61,148 bases of DNA from Mycobacterium interjectum (GTDB lineage Bacteria > Actinomycetota > Actinomycetes > Mycobacteriales > Mycobacteriaceae), in assembly GCA_002102225.1 (NCBI GenBank), contig LQPB01000038.1:1-61148 (forward strand), read 5' to 3'. Under the pieces are notes generated by a model, which was not told the origin of the DNA, searched no databases, and worked only from the letters and a program-made list of their open reading frames with translations. Below, piece by piece: positions 1 to 9,112 of the stretch; position 1 is the stretch's first letter; each line of letters starts with the position of its first letter. The position numbers and the translations under genes are program-made.

Positions 1-393
1 CAGGTAGCCGTTCTGCATCTCGACCACCGACTGCAGCACCTGGCCGCCCTCGAACAGCTGCGCGGCGCCGGCAGTGGCGGCGGGGCGGGCGCCACCGGCG
101 GGATGCTCTATGGCAACGGCGGGAGCGGCGGCAACGGCGGGGCCGGGGGCAACGGCGGCAACCCCGGCGCCGGCGTGGGCCCCGGGTCGGCCGGCAGCGT
201 CGGTAACGGCGCCGGCGGTGGCGCCGGCGGGCCCGGCGGCAGCGCGCAGCAGATCGGCAATGGCGGTGCTGGAGGCAATGGCGGCAACGGCGGCACCGGC
301 GCCAGCCCCGGAGCCGGTGGACCCGGCGCGGCCGGCGGCACCCGCGGGGCGCTGTTCGGCACTGCCGGCACCAACGGCACCGACGGGACCTAG
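1..393 (+). CDS. C-terminal part of a PE_PGRS-type Gly-rich protein (5' end outside window)
   Basis: The frame is open from the first base and stops at the TAG at 391-393. From about residue 24 it is made of GGNGG/GGAGG repeats with a MLYGNGG step, which is the PGRS style of mycobacterial PE_PGRS proteins. In H37Rv the gene beside htdY is PE_PGRS52, so position agrees. The first 22 or so codons are not Gly-rich and read like an unrelated linker, so the PE domain, if present, lies outside the window. The gene is convergent with htdY, 8 bp apart. Function is unknown; PE_PGRS proteins are usually cell-surface or secreted. Confidence 0.6.
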   Translation, partial: QVAVLHLDHRLQHLAALEQLRGAGSGGGAGATGGMLYGNGGSGGNGGAGGNGGNPGAGVGPGSAGSVGNGAGGGAGGPGGSAQQIGNGGAGGNGGNGGTGASPGAGGPGAAGGTRGALFGTAGTNGTDGT

Positions 394-401
394 CCCATCA
401 G

Positions 402-1274
402 CTAGGCCTGCGCGTACTCCGCGGCGCCGTCGTCGAGCACCACCCGGGCGGGGCTGCCCTCGGCGCCCGACGCTTCGGTCCGGAACACGGCCTTGCCGGG
501 CTCGGTCCGCCAGATCAGCGTCGTCAGCGTCTCGCCCGGGAACACCGGCGAGCTGAACCGCGCGTCGATCGAGGTGACGTTGGCGGCCACGCCCTTGCCC
601 AGCTCGGCCACCAGCGCCCGGCCCGCCACCCCGTAGCTGCACAGCCCGTGCAGGATCGGCTTGGGGAACCCGGCCAGCTCCCGGGCGAACCACGGGTCGC
701 TGTGCAGCGGGTTGCGGTCACCGGAGAGCCGATAGATCAGCGCCTGGTCCTCCCGGGTGGGCAGCGGGATCCGGGCGTCCGGCTCGCGGTCCGGGATCTG
801 CGGCGCGATCGGCCGCTGGCCCGGCACTCCCCCGAACCCGCCCGCACCCCGGACCACAAAGGTCGTCGACGTTTCGGCGATCAGCGTGCCCGAGTCCGGG
901 TCGGTGCCGCGGCCGCGCAGCATCACGACCGCGTTCTTGCCCTCGCCCTTGTCCTGAATGTCGGTGACCTCGGAGACCACGGACAGCTTTCCCGCCGGCG
1001 GCAGCGGTGCATGCAGCCGGACACCCTGCGATCCGTGTAAAAGCATGGCCCAGTTGAACGTTCCGATCTTGGCGGCCGCCCCGAAGGCCGGGGAGCAGAT
1101 CACCGCGTAGGTGGGCAGCACCTGCTGGGCGATGTCGTGGCTGTTCTCGGTCGTGAAGGACAGATCGTCGATGCCGCACCCGACGCCGAGCGCATACAGC
1201 ATCGTGTCCTTGTCGGTCCATTCGAACAGCACCGGATCGCTCACCGCGCCGACGGCACTCGGGTCAATGGCCAT
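402..1274 (-). CDS. htdY: MaoC-type (R)-3-hydroxyacyl-thioester dehydratase HtdY
   Basis: 290 residues, equal to the length I recall for M. tuberculosis HtdY (Rv3389c). It has a double hotdog layout. The C-terminal half carries the hydratase-2 motif YRLSGDRNPLHSDPWFA, with the catalytic Asp and His in GDRNPLH. The enzyme should hydrate or dehydrate (R)-3-hydroxyacyl thioesters in fatty-acid metabolism. The ATG at 1274 (MAIDPSAVG) is chosen because the longer open frame upstream has no hydratase-like sequence and would run far into the divergent lpqD. Family assignment is firm; the exact acyl substrate is not visible. Confidence 0.9.
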   Translation of the reverse strand: MAIDPSAVGAVSDPVLFEWTDKDTMLYALGVGCGIDDLSFTTENSHDIAQQVLPTYAVICSPAFGAAAKIGTFNWAMLLHGSQGVRLHAPLPPAGKLSVVSEVTDIQDKGEGKNAVVMLRGRGTDPDSGTLIAETSTTFVVRGAGGFGGVPGQRPIAPQIPDREPDARIPLPTREDQALIYRLSGDRNPLHSDPWFARELAGFPKPILHGLCSYGVAGRALVAELGKGVAANVTSIDARFSSPVFPGETLTTLIWRTEPGKAVFRTEASGAEGSPARVVLDDGAAEYAQA

Positions 1275-1365
1275 ACGAGTCTCCTCATCGATGGAATCGC
1301 GCTTTTTCGTACCTAACCATCGCAAACCCTTCCCCCCGGCACCCCCGGCAGGGCAGGCTATCGAC

Positions 1366-2070
1366 ATGCGCAAGGGGAGCGTGATCGCGAAAGCCATAGC
1401 AGTGCTCGCCGCGGCGGTGATCGTCGGTGCGTGCGGCGGCTCGCCGCAGCCGCGCAGCATCACCCTGACGTTCATCCGCCACGCGCAGTCGGAGGCCAAC
1501 GCCAGCGGGATCATCGACACCTCGGTGCCGGGTCCCGGCCTCAGCCCCGAGGGCAAGGGGCAGGCCGAACAGGTCGCCCACCAGCTCGCCCACAACAAGT
1601 ACGACGCGGTCTACGCCTCGACGATGGCGCGCGCCCAGCAAACCGCCGAACCGCTGGCGTCCGAACTGCACAAGCAGGTCGAGGTGCTGCAGGGCATCCA
1701 GGAGATCGGCGCCGGCTGGTTCGAGGGCAAGCCAATCTCGATGGATCCCTCGACCTACCTGCTGGCGCCGGCCGATTGGCTCAACGGCGACGTGCAAAAC
1801 AGCATCCCTGGGTCGATCAGCGGCAAGGAGTTCAACGACCGGTTCACCGCCGCCGTGCAGAAGGTCTACGACAGCGGCCACACCAACCCGGTGGTGTTCG
1901 CGCACCTGTACTCCATCGAGTACTGGGTGCTGATGAACGTGAAGAACGCCAAGGACAGCCTCCGGACCACTCACCCGCTGCCCAACACCGGCCGCGTGGT
2001 GATCACCGGAAACCCGATGACGGGCTGGACGCTGCAGGAATGGGACGGCATCCGCGACTTCAACGGCTGA
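1366..2070 (+). CDS. lpqD: Lipoprotein of the histidine phosphatase superfamily, LpqD
   Basis: 234 residues. The start at 1366 gives a lipoprotein signal MRKGSVIAKAIAVLAAA followed by the lipobox VGAC, so the mature protein should be lipid-anchored at the outer face of the membrane. It then has the phosphoglycerate-mutase-like catalytic motif FIRHAQSEAN (RHxxS), and a later DAVYASTMARAQQTAEPL block typical of the family. Position next to htdY and acrA1 matches Rv3390. The longer open frame upstream is antisense to htdY and is rejected. It lies 16 bp before acrA1, so the two are probably cotranscribed. Substrate unknown. Confidence 0.88.
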   Translation: MRKGSVIAKAIAVLAAAVIVGACGGSPQPRSITLTFIRHAQSEANASGIIDTSVPGPGLSPEGKGQAEQVAHQLAHNKYDAVYASTMARAQQTAEPLASELHKQVEVLQGIQEIGAGWFEGKPISMDPSTYLLAPADWLNGDVQNSIPGSISGKEFNDRFTAAVQKVYDSGHTNPVVFAHLYSIEYWVLMNVKNAKDSLRTTHPLPNTGRVVITGNPMTGWTLQEWDGIRDFNG

Positions 2071-2086
2071 CGGCTACCATGTCCGC

Positions 2087-4102
2087 ATGCGGTATGTCGT
2101 TACCGGCGGTACCGGGTTTATCGGGCGCCGCGTCGTGTCTCGTCTCCTGGAAACGCGGCCGGACGCGCAGGTGTGGGTGCTGGTGCGCCGCGGATCGCTC
2201 GGGCGCTTCGAACGCCTCGCCGCCGAGTGGGGGGAGCGGGCGAAGCCGCTGGTTGGCGAGCTGCCCGAGCTCGGCCTGACCGACGCGACCCGGGCGGAGC
2301 TCGGCCGGGTCGACCACCTCGTGCACTGCGCGGCGCTCTACGACATCACCGCCGGGGAAGCCGACCAGCGGGCCGTCAACGTCGAGGGCACCCGGGCCGT
2401 GATCGACCTGGCACGACGGCTGGACGCCACGCTGCACCACGTGTCGTCGATCGCCGTGGCGGGCGAGTTTCGCGGCGAGTACACCGAGGACGACTTCGAT
2501 GTCGGGCAGCGGCTGCCCACCGCCTATCACCAGACGAAGTTCGAGGCGGAGGCGCTGGTGCGGTCGGCGCCCGGCCTGCGCTACCGCGTCTACCGCCCCG
2601 CGGTCGTGGTGGGCGATTCGGTCACCGGCGAGATGGACAAGGTCGACGGGCCGTACTACTTCTTCGGCGTGCTGGCCAAGTTGGCGGTGTTGCCCAAGCT
2701 GACGCCGATCCTGCTGCCCGACACCGGTCGCACCAACATCGTCCCGGTCGACTACGTCGTCGACGCGCTGGTCGCGCTGATGCACCGCGACGGCTACGGT
2801 GCCGGTTTGGATGGCCGCACCTTCCACCTCACCTCCCCCAAAACCATTGGGCTGCGCGGCATCTACCGCGGCGTGGCGAAGGCCGCCGGGTTGCCGCCGC
2901 TGCGCGGATCGCTGCCCCGGGCGGTGGCGACGCCGGTGCTCAAGGTGCGCGGGCGCGCCCGGGTGGTGCGCAACATGGCGGCCACCCAGCTCGGGATTCC
3001 CGCCGAGATTTTCGACGTCGTCGATCTGAAGCCCACCTTCCTCAGCGACGAGACCCGAAAGGCATTGCACGGCACCGGTATCGAAGTGCCCGACTTCGCG
3101 AGCTACGCGCCCGAGCTGTGGTGGTACTGGGCCGAGCACCTCGATCCCGACCGCGCGCGGCGCGACGACCCGGTAGCACCGCTGCGGGGCCGCCACGTCA
3201 TCATCACCGGCGCGTCCAGCGGGATCGGGCGGGCGGCCGCGATCGCCGTCGCCGAGCGGGGCGCGACGGTGTTCGCGCTGGCCCGCAACGCCGACGCGCT
3301 GGACGCCCTGGTCGCCGAGATCCGCGCGAGCGGCGGGCAGGCGCACGCATTCACCTGCGACGTCACCGACTCCACCTCGGTGGAGCACACCGTCAAGGAC
3401 ATCCTGGGGCGCTTCGACCACGTCGACTACCTGGTGAACAACGCCGGCCGCTCGATCCGCCGCTCGGTGGTCAACTCCACCGACCGGCTGCACGACTACG
3501 AACGGGTAATGGCGGTCAACTACTTCGGCGCGGTGCGGATGGTGCTGGCGCTGCTGCCGCACTGGCGCGAGCGCCGGTTCGGCCACGTGGTCAACGTCTC
3601 CAGCGCGGGTGTGCAGGCCCGCAACCCCAAATACAGCTCCTATCTCCCCACCAAGGCGGCCCTCGATGCGTTCGCCGACGTGGTCGGCTCCGAGACGCTC
3701 TCGGACCACATCACGTTCACCAACATCCACATGCCACTGGTCCGCACGCCGATGATCACCCCGTCGCACCGGCTCAACCCGGTGCCCGCGATCAGCCCGG
3801 AACGGGCGGCGGCGATGGTGGTGCGCGGCCTCGTCGAGAAGCCGGCGCGCATCGACACCCCACTGGGCACGCTGGCCGAGGCCGGCAATTACTTCGCGCC
3901 GAGGACATCGCGGCGCATCCTGCACCAGCTCTACCTCGGCTATCCCGATTCCGCTGCGGCGCGCGGGCTGCCCACCGAACCGGCCGCGGCCACCGCGGCG
4001 CCGCGCAAGCCGAGGCGGCCCGCCCGCGCGGTCGCGGGCGGCATCCGGACACCGCGCCCGGTCAAGCGGCTGGTGCGGTTGGTGCCCGGGGTGCACTGGT
4101 AA
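2087..4102 (+). CDS. acrA1: Two-domain fatty acyl-CoA reductase AcrA1
   Basis: 671 residues with two Rossmann domains. Residues 1 to about 360 form an extended-SDR reductase with TGGTGFIGRRVV at the N-terminus and a YHQTK active site. From about residue 367 a classical SDR follows, with TGASSGIGRAA, NNAGRS, and YLPTK catalytic residues. This is the architecture of mycobacterial fatty acyl-CoA reductases and of Rv3391. It likely reduces long-chain acyl-CoA to aldehyde or alcohol. The C-terminus is Ala/Pro/Arg-rich. In H37Rv the next gene is cmaA1 on the other strand; it is missing here. Confidence 0.9.
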   Translation: MRYVVTGGTGFIGRRVVSRLLETRPDAQVWVLVRRGSLGRFERLAAEWGERAKPLVGELPELGLTDATRAELGRVDHLVHCAALYDITAGEADQRAVNVEGTRAVIDLARRLDATLHHVSSIAVAGEFRGEYTEDDFDVGQRLPTAYHQTKFEAEALVRSAPGLRYRVYRPAVVVGDSVTGEMDKVDGPYYFFGVLAKLAVLPKLTPILLPDTGRTNIVPVDYVVDALVALMHRDGYGAGLDGRTFHLTSPKTIGLRGIYRGVAKAAGLPPLRGSLPRAVATPVLKVRGRARVVRNMAATQLGIPAEIFDVVDLKPTFLSDETRKALHGTGIEVPDFASYAPELWWYWAEHLDPDRARRDDPVAPLRGRHVIITGASSGIGRAAAIAVAERGATVFALARNADALDALVAEIRASGGQAHAFTCDVTDSTSVEHTVKDILGRFDHVDYLVNNAGRSIRRSVVNSTDRLHDYERVMAVNYFGAVRMVLALLPHWRERRFGHVVNVSSAGVQARNPKYSSYLPTKAALDAFADVVGSETLSDHITFTNIHMPLVRTPMITPSHRLNPVPAISPERAAAMVVRGLVEKPARIDTPLGTLAEAGNYFAPRTSRRILHQLYLGYPDSAAARGLPTEPAAATAAPRKPRRPARAVAGGIRTPRPVKRLVRLVPGVHW

Positions 4103-4147
4103 ACATGAATCGCTTTGTCTAGCCGACCATCTGAGGAAGGAAGCGGC

Positions 4148-4570
4148 ATGGTTGCCATGCACCTCGAGGTCCACGTCGTCCCCGTGTCTGACGTCGACCG
4201 CGCGAGGCAGTCCTACGAAAACTTGGGGTGGCGGTTTGACGGCGACACCGCGCCCGGAGAGGGCGTGCGCGTCGTCCAATTCACGCCGCCGGGCTCCGCC
4301 TGCTCGGTCACCTTCGGTGAGGGTGTCACGCCATCGGCGCCCGGGACGGCGCAGGCGGTGCTGACCGTCCCCGACATCGAGGCGGCCCACGAGGACCTCC
4401 TCGGCCGCGGCGTCCGCGCGAATGACATGTGGCATGGCGTGCCGTTCCCGCCGGAAGCACGGCTGCCCGGGCCCGACCCCGAACACGCCAGTTACTTCTC
4501 CTTCACTAATCCGGACGGCAATAGCTGGCTGGTCCTGGAGGTCAAGGCGCGGCTTCCCGGCCGAGACTGA
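4148..4570 (+). CDS. VOC (glyoxalase/bleomycin-resistance/dioxygenase) family protein
   Basis: 140 residues starting at the ATG at 4148, which follows a good ribosome site (GAGGAAGGAAG). The sequence begins MHLEVHVVPVSDVDRARQSY and ends with FSFTNPDGNSWLVLEV, the beta-alpha-beta-beta-beta pattern and closing FxDPDGN-type strand of the vicinal oxygen chelate fold. Metal-ligand candidates are the early His and the late Glu in LVLEV. It sits where cmaA1 would be in H37Rv, so it belongs to a local replacement. Substrate cannot be read from the sequence. Confidence 0.82.
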   Translation: MVAMHLEVHVVPVSDVDRARQSYENLGWRFDGDTAPGEGVRVVQFTPPGSACSVTFGEGVTPSAPGTAQAVLTVPDIEAAHEDLLGRGVRANDMWHGVPFPPEARLPGPDPEHASYFSFTNPDGNSWLVLEVKARLPGRD

Positions 4571-4611
4571 CACTCCGTTTCAGGGCGGCCCGATTGCGGT
4601 ACCCCGGCGCG

Positions 4612-5352
4612 ATGGTCCTTTGCGAAAGGTGGAAGGACGCCGATCCGGTGGCCGCCGCCGCCCGCCTGGTCGCGACGACGGGGGTCGCGGTGCTGCCCTC
4701 GCTCGACGTGACGCGCAGCCTTGGGGTGGGCCGCGAAGAATGGACCCGGTTTGCGCGCCACTGGCGGGATCTGGCGCCGGACCCCTATGCGGCGGAGCTG
4801 GGGGTGCAGCGGCTGCGCCGGTACGGCCAGTACTCGTTTCGCGACGGGGCGCTGCGCCCGATGCCCAAGCTCGCGTTCGTGCAGCCGGAGGACTCCAATC
4901 CCCTCTACATCGGCAAGGACCGTGAGTTCGAGTCGCTGACCGATGCGTTCACCGTGGATCCGTTGCTGCACAAGGTGATCCCGCTGCTGGCCCGGGTGGC
5001 CGCGGCCCTCGACGACGACGTGGCCGACTGGAACGTCAAGGTGCATCCGTTCCGCATTCGATGCTGCGGGGACCAGGACGGCCATCCGACGCCCGAAGGC
5101 CTGCACCGCGACGGAGTCACCCTGGTCAGCTCGCTGCTGATCGGGCGGCGCAACGCGATCGGCGGCGAGAGCACGGTGTGCGACCTTGAGGGGCGGCGGT
5201 TGCTGGCGACGACGCTGGCCGAGCCCGGGACGCTGATGCTGGGCGACGACCGCCGCACCCTGCACGGCGTCTCGCCGATCCGGCCGATCGACGCCTCCGG
5301 GCCGGCGCAGCGTGACGTCCTGGTGATCACCTTCGCGTCGGCTTGGCCGTAA
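4612..5352 (+). CDS. 2OG-Fe(II) dioxygenase (IDO/BsmA-like family)
   Basis: 246 residues from the ATG at 4612; an in-frame TTG at 4594 is an alternative. The conserved core is EGLHRDGVTLVSSLLIGR with the HxD iron-binding pair, then GGES, then a distal His in TLHGVSPI and an Arg in QRDVLVITFA that would hold 2-oxoglutarate. This matches the PF10014-type family, which includes free amino-acid hydroxylases such as L-isoleucine dioxygenase. Likely a soluble oxygenase acting on an amino acid or small metabolite. It overlaps nothing and is followed by iunH after 10 bp, so cotranscription is likely. Confidence 0.75.
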   Translation: MVLCERWKDADPVAAAARLVATTGVAVLPSLDVTRSLGVGREEWTRFARHWRDLAPDPYAAELGVQRLRRYGQYSFRDGALRPMPKLAFVQPEDSNPLYIGKDREFESLTDAFTVDPLLHKVIPLLARVAAALDDDVADWNVKVHPFRIRCCGDQDGHPTPEGLHRDGVTLVSSLLIGRRNAIGGESTVCDLEGRRLLATTLAEPGTLMLGDDRRTLHGVSPIRPIDASGPAQRDVLVITFASAWP

Positions 5353-5362
5353 AATCGCCGCG

Positions 5363-6313
5363 GTGAACCCCATCTTCGTCGACGTCGACACGGGCATCGA
5401 TGACGCGATGGCGTTGATCTACCTGCTGGCCAGCGCCGACGCCGACGTCGTCGGCATCGCGTCGACCGGCGGAAACATCCACGTCGAGCAGGTGTGCGCC
5501 AACAACCTGGGCTTGCTCGAATTGTGCCGTGCCCCAGCCATACCCGTGTCCAAGGGCGTCGACGAGCCGCTGCGCGGGCACTGGCCGCACAGCTCGAAGT
5601 TCCACGGCCCCAAGGGGTTGGGCTATGCCGACCTTCCCGCCACCGGACGCGTGCTCACCGGTCACGACGCCACCGCGGCGTGGGTGTCCGCGGCGCACGC
5701 ACATCCCGGCGAACTGGTCGGCCTGGTCACCGGACCGCTGACCAACCTGGCGCTGGCGTTGCGCGCCGAACCCGCGCTGCCGAGGATGCTGCGACGGCTG
5801 GTGATCATGGGCGGCGCGTTCGGCGGCGAGGCCAACCCGATGGCCGAATGGAACATCCGGGTGGACCCCGAGGCGGCCGGCGAGATCTTCGCCGGCTGGG
5901 CCGGGCAGCAACAGCTTCCGATCGTCTGCGGCCTGGACCTCACCCGGCGCGTCGCCATGACGCCGGACGTCCTGGCCCGGCTGGCAGCTGCCGCGGGCCC
6001 GTCGCCGTTGATCCCGGTGATCGAGGACGCGATGCGGTTCTACTTCGAGTCGCACGAGGCCCGCGGGCACGGCTACGTCGCGTTCATGCACGACCCGCTG
6101 GCCGCCGCGGCGGCGCTGGACCCGCGGCTGATCACGACCCGAGCCGCGACGGTGGACGTCGAGCTGGCGGACACCCCGACCCGGGGCGTGACGACACCCG
6201 ATTGGTCGGGTGACCGAAAAGCCAACGCCCTGATCGGCGTTGACGTGGACCCCGCGGCGTTCTTCGAGGAGTTCATCGAGCGGGTCGGGCCGTTCGCGCG
6301 CGGTCTCGGCTAG
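5363..6313 (+). CDS. iunH: Inosine-uridine preferring nucleoside hydrolase
   Basis: 316 residues from the GTG at 5363. The N-terminus has the family signature DVDTGIDDAMA, whose Asp residues bind Ca2+ in nucleoside N-ribohydrolases, and later VTGPLTNLALAL and an MGGAFGGEANPMAEWNI block typical of the fold. The enzyme splits ribonucleosides to base and ribose in purine/pyrimidine salvage. It corresponds to Rv3393 by position between acrA1 and imuB. A C-terminal HDPLAAAAAL motif supplies the active-site His and Asp. Confidence 0.9.
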   Translation: MNPIFVDVDTGIDDAMALIYLLASADADVVGIASTGGNIHVEQVCANNLGLLELCRAPAIPVSKGVDEPLRGHWPHSSKFHGPKGLGYADLPATGRVLTGHDATAAWVSAAHAHPGELVGLVTGPLTNLALALRAEPALPRMLRRLVIMGGAFGGEANPMAEWNIRVDPEAAGEIFAGWAGQQQLPIVCGLDLTRRVAMTPDVLARLAAAAGPSPLIPVIEDAMRFYFESHEARGHGYVAFMHDPLAAAAALDPRLITTRAATVDVELADTPTRGVTTPDWSGDRKANALIGVDVDPAAFFEEFIERVGPFARGLG

Positions 6314-6352
6314 CGCCAGTTTGGCGACCCGGGCGCGGGGTATGCGCGAGCC

Positions 6353-7507
6353 ATGCCTTTCGCCGACTATCAAACCGAGCTCTACGACCAGGGGCAGGCC
6401 GGCCGGCAGCCGCCCTACCCCATCAAATTCGCCGACCTGGAGGCCAAGGCCGCCGCGGCGATGCCGCCGAAAGTGTTGGGGTACGTCGCCGGCGGGGCCG
6501 GTGACGAGCACACCCAGCGGGCCAACTGCGATGCCTTCAAGCGCTGGGGATTGTTCCCCCGCATGGGAATCGCGCCCGAGCAGCGCGACCTGTCGGTCGA
6601 GCTGTTCGGGATCTCGCTGTCGTCCCCGATCTTCATGGCGCCCATCGGCGTTATCGGCGTGTGCGCCCAGGACGGTCACGGCGACCTGGCCGCGGCGCGG
6701 GCGTCCGCCCGCACCGGCGTGCCGTTCTTCGTGGGCACCCTCACCTCCGATCCGATGGAGGAGGTCGCCCCGGAGCTCGGTGACACCCCTGGCTTTTTCC
6801 AGCTGTACACGCCGCCGAACCGCGAGATGGCCGCCAGCCTGGTGCACCGCGCCGAGGCCTGCGGTTTCAAGGCCATCGCGGTCACCCTCGACACGTGGGT
6901 CACCGGCTGGCGGCCGCGCGACCTGAGCGCCGGGAATTACCCGCAGGTGCCCAGCGGATGCCTGAGTAACTACACCTCCGACCCGGTCTTCCGCGCGAGC
7001 CTGCAACCGGGCGAGGACCCCACCGAGGCGGCGGTGCGCAAGTTGCCCATCTTCGGCGGCCCGTTCCGGTGGAGCGACCTGGAGTGGCTGCGGGCGGAGA
7101 CCAGCCTGCCGCTGCTGGTGAAGGGCATCTGCCACCCAGACGATGTGCGCCGCGCCAAAGACATTGGCGTGGAAGGTATTTACTGTTCCAACCACGGCGG
7201 CCGGCAGGCCAATGGCGGGCTGCCCTGCCTGGACTGCCTGCCCGGGGTGGTGGAGGCCGCCGACGGGATGCCGGTGCTGTTCGACTCGGGCATCCGCAGC
7301 GGCGCCGACATCATCAAGGCGCTGGCGATGGGCGCGACCGCGGTGGGGATCGGGCGCCCCTACGCCTACGGCCTGGCGCTCGGCGGTGTCGACGGCATCG
7401 TGCACGTGTTGCGCTCCCTGCTGGCCGAGGCGGACCTGATCATGGCCGTCGACGGGTACCCCTCGCTCAAGGACCTGACGCCCGAGGCGCTGCGCCGCGT
7501 CGAATAG
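6353..7507 (+). CDS. FMN-dependent alpha-hydroxy acid oxidase, probably lactate 2-monooxygenase
   Basis: 384 residues. It carries the hallmarks of the FMN alpha-hydroxy acid dehydrogenase family: YVAGGAGDE near the start, VKGICHPDD with the flavin-contacting Lys, and YCSNHGGRQANGG containing the catalytic His and the substrate Arg, then DSGIRSGADIIKALAMGA and IGRPYAYGLALGG. Length and the NHGGRQ...GG context resemble mycobacterial lactate 2-monooxygenase more than lldD. It oxidises L-2-hydroxy acids such as lactate. It is convergent with imuB, 24 bp apart. Not part of the H37Rv order here. Confidence 0.78.
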   Translation: MPFADYQTELYDQGQAGRQPPYPIKFADLEAKAAAAMPPKVLGYVAGGAGDEHTQRANCDAFKRWGLFPRMGIAPEQRDLSVELFGISLSSPIFMAPIGVIGVCAQDGHGDLAAARASARTGVPFFVGTLTSDPMEEVAPELGDTPGFFQLYTPPNREMAASLVHRAEACGFKAIAVTLDTWVTGWRPRDLSAGNYPQVPSGCLSNYTSDPVFRASLQPGEDPTEAAVRKLPIFGGPFRWSDLEWLRAETSLPLLVKGICHPDDVRRAKDIGVEGIYCSNHGGRQANGGLPCLDCLPGVVEAADGMPVLFDSGIRSGADIIKALAMGATAVGIGRPYAYGLALGGVDGIVHVLRSLLAEADLIMAVDGYPSLKDLTPEALRRVE

Positions 7508-7531
7508 GTTGCGGCCCAGGGGTTAGCGTCG

Positions 7532-9106
7532 TCACTCGTAGCTGCCCTCGAGGTACCAGCGCCGCTGGCGGTAGCACACCAGAAACGCCCGCTCGTCCTC
7601 CAGCAGGACCTGGGCGCGGGCGGTGCGGCTCCCCCCTTGACCGCCCTCCGGCCGGTCGTCCCACCATCGCTCGTCGACCGGCCAGGGCCCGGCCCACCAG
7701 CGCAGCCGCTCGTCCCGGCCGCGCACGGTCAGCCGGGCGGGGTCGGCCGAGAACATCCCCCGGCCGGTCACCCGTATCGAATTCCCTTGGGCATCAAGCA
7801 ATTCCACAGGGTCGTCGAGCAGCACGGCCGGCGACGGCTGCGGCAGTTGCCCGGGCCACGGCGGGCCCGGGTCGGCCCGTGGCACCGGCTCGTCGCCCAG
7901 TGGGATCAACGTGATGCGTTCGGCGGGGCCGCGGCCGCCGGCCAGCACCGGCACCCGCACCGCCTCCGGCCCGAGCAGCCCCTGCACCCGCACCAGCGCC
8001 CGGCGGGCCCGCAGCCTGTCCTCCTCGCCCAAGCCACCCCAGAGCGGCAGCTGCAGCGCCCCGGCCGACACCACCTCCACGGCCTGCAGCCGCAACAGCG
8101 TCACCGGCGCCGTGGGACGGGCGTCGCGAGTCCGATTGCTCAACCACCCGTCGAGCTGCCAGCGCACCCGGTCGGCGGTGGCGTCCTCGGTCAACGGCTC
8201 GGCGCACCGCCATACCCGTTGCAGCTCTTCGCCGTTGGCGGTGACGGCGTGGATGGCCAGCCGGGTGCAGCCCACCCCGGCGGCCATCAGCGCCTGGTGC
8301 AGCTCGCCGGCCAGCGAGCGCCCGGCGAAGGCCGCGGCGTCGACCCGCTCGATCGGCGGGTCACAGTCCAGCACGGCCTCGAGTTCCGGCGGCGGCTCGC
8401 GCCCGGACGGCCCCCGCTCGGGTTCCCCGCGGGCGAACCGGTGCGCGGTCGCCCCGTCGGCGCCGAACCGCGAGGCCACGTCGGTGCGCGACAGCGCGGC
8501 GAACTGCCCGATGGTGCGAATCCCCATCCGCCACAACAGGTCCGTCAGCTCCTCTCGTCCCGGACCGGACAGGCTCGGCTCGGTGGCCAGCTGCCGGATC
8601 GACAGCGCCGACAGGAACCTCGCGTCGCCCCCGGCCGGGACGATCCGGCCCGCGCGCGCGGCGAAGACCGCGGTGGACAACTGGTCGGCGATGCCGACCT
8701 GGCACTCGGCACCGGCGGCGGCCACCGCGTCGATCAGCCGCTCGGCGGCCTGCTCCTCGGACCCGAAATAGCGGGCCGCCCCGCGCACCGGCAACACCAG
8801 GAGGCCGGGCCGCAGCACCTCGGCGCGGGGCACCAGGTCGTCCACCGCGGCGATCACCCCCTCGAAGAAGCGGGCATCGCGGTCGGCGTCGGCGGTCGCG
8901 ACGTGCAGCTGCGGGCACCGCGCCGCCGCCTCCCGTCGCCGCAGCCCCCGCCGCACCCCCGCCGCGCGGGCGCCCGACGAGCAGGCGATCACCCGGTTGG
9001 CCAACGTGATCGCGATCGGGGCCGTCACGGGCAGGCCCGCCGCGGCGGCCGCCGCGACCGCGGGCCAGTCCATGCACCAGATCGCCAGCGCGCGTGAGGA
9101 AGCCAC
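7532..9106 (-). CDS. imuB: ImuB, catalytically inactive Y-family polymerase homologue of the mycobacterial mutasome
   Basis: 524 residues from the GTG at 9106. It resembles Y-family polymerases but lacks the acidic catalytic block (the palm has RYFGSEEQ where polymerases have SIDE). A clamp-binding motif QLPLWG lies near residue 351, as known for ImuB of M. tuberculosis (Rv3394c). ImuB links ImuA', the beta clamp and DnaE2 in damage-induced mutagenesis. It starts 6 bp after imuA' and should share its LexA-controlled transcript. The C-terminal 150 residues, after the clamp motif, are the adaptor region for partner contacts. Confidence 0.88.
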   Translation of the reverse strand: MASSRALAIWCMDWPAVAAAAAAGLPVTAPIAITLANRVIACSSGARAAGVRRGLRRREAAARCPQLHVATADADRDARFFEGVIAAVDDLVPRAEVLRPGLLVLPVRGAARYFGSEEQAAERLIDAVAAAGAECQVGIADQLSTAVFAARAGRIVPAGGDARFLSALSIRQLATEPSLSGPGREELTDLLWRMGIRTIGQFAALSRTDVASRFGADGATAHRFARGEPERGPSGREPPPELEAVLDCDPPIERVDAAAFAGRSLAGELHQALMAAGVGCTRLAIHAVTANGEELQRVWRCAEPLTEDATADRVRWQLDGWLSNRTRDARPTAPVTLLRLQAVEVVSAGALQLPLWGGLGEEDRLRARRALVRVQGLLGPEAVRVPVLAGGRGPAERITLIPLGDEPVPRADPGPPWPGQLPQPSPAVLLDDPVELLDAQGNSIRVTGRGMFSADPARLTVRGRDERLRWWAGPWPVDERWWDDRPEGGQGGSRTARAQVLLEDERAFLVCYRQRRWYLEGSYE

Positions 9107-9112
9107 CCGAAT

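Noticed and set aside
108..380. Pro-rich minus-strand frame opposite the PGRS repeats
   Set aside because: Pro-rich frames are the expected reverse of GGX repeats.
2060..4573. Long minus-strand open frame of 837 codons opposite acrA1
   Set aside because: It is rich in Arg, His, Gly and Pro with no domain, and lies fully antisense to a well-supported gene. Such mirror frames are normal in GC-rich DNA.
5327..7405. Minus-strand open frame of 692 codons opposite iunH and the lactate oxidase gene
   Set aside because: It spans two convincing forward genes and has no motif of its own.
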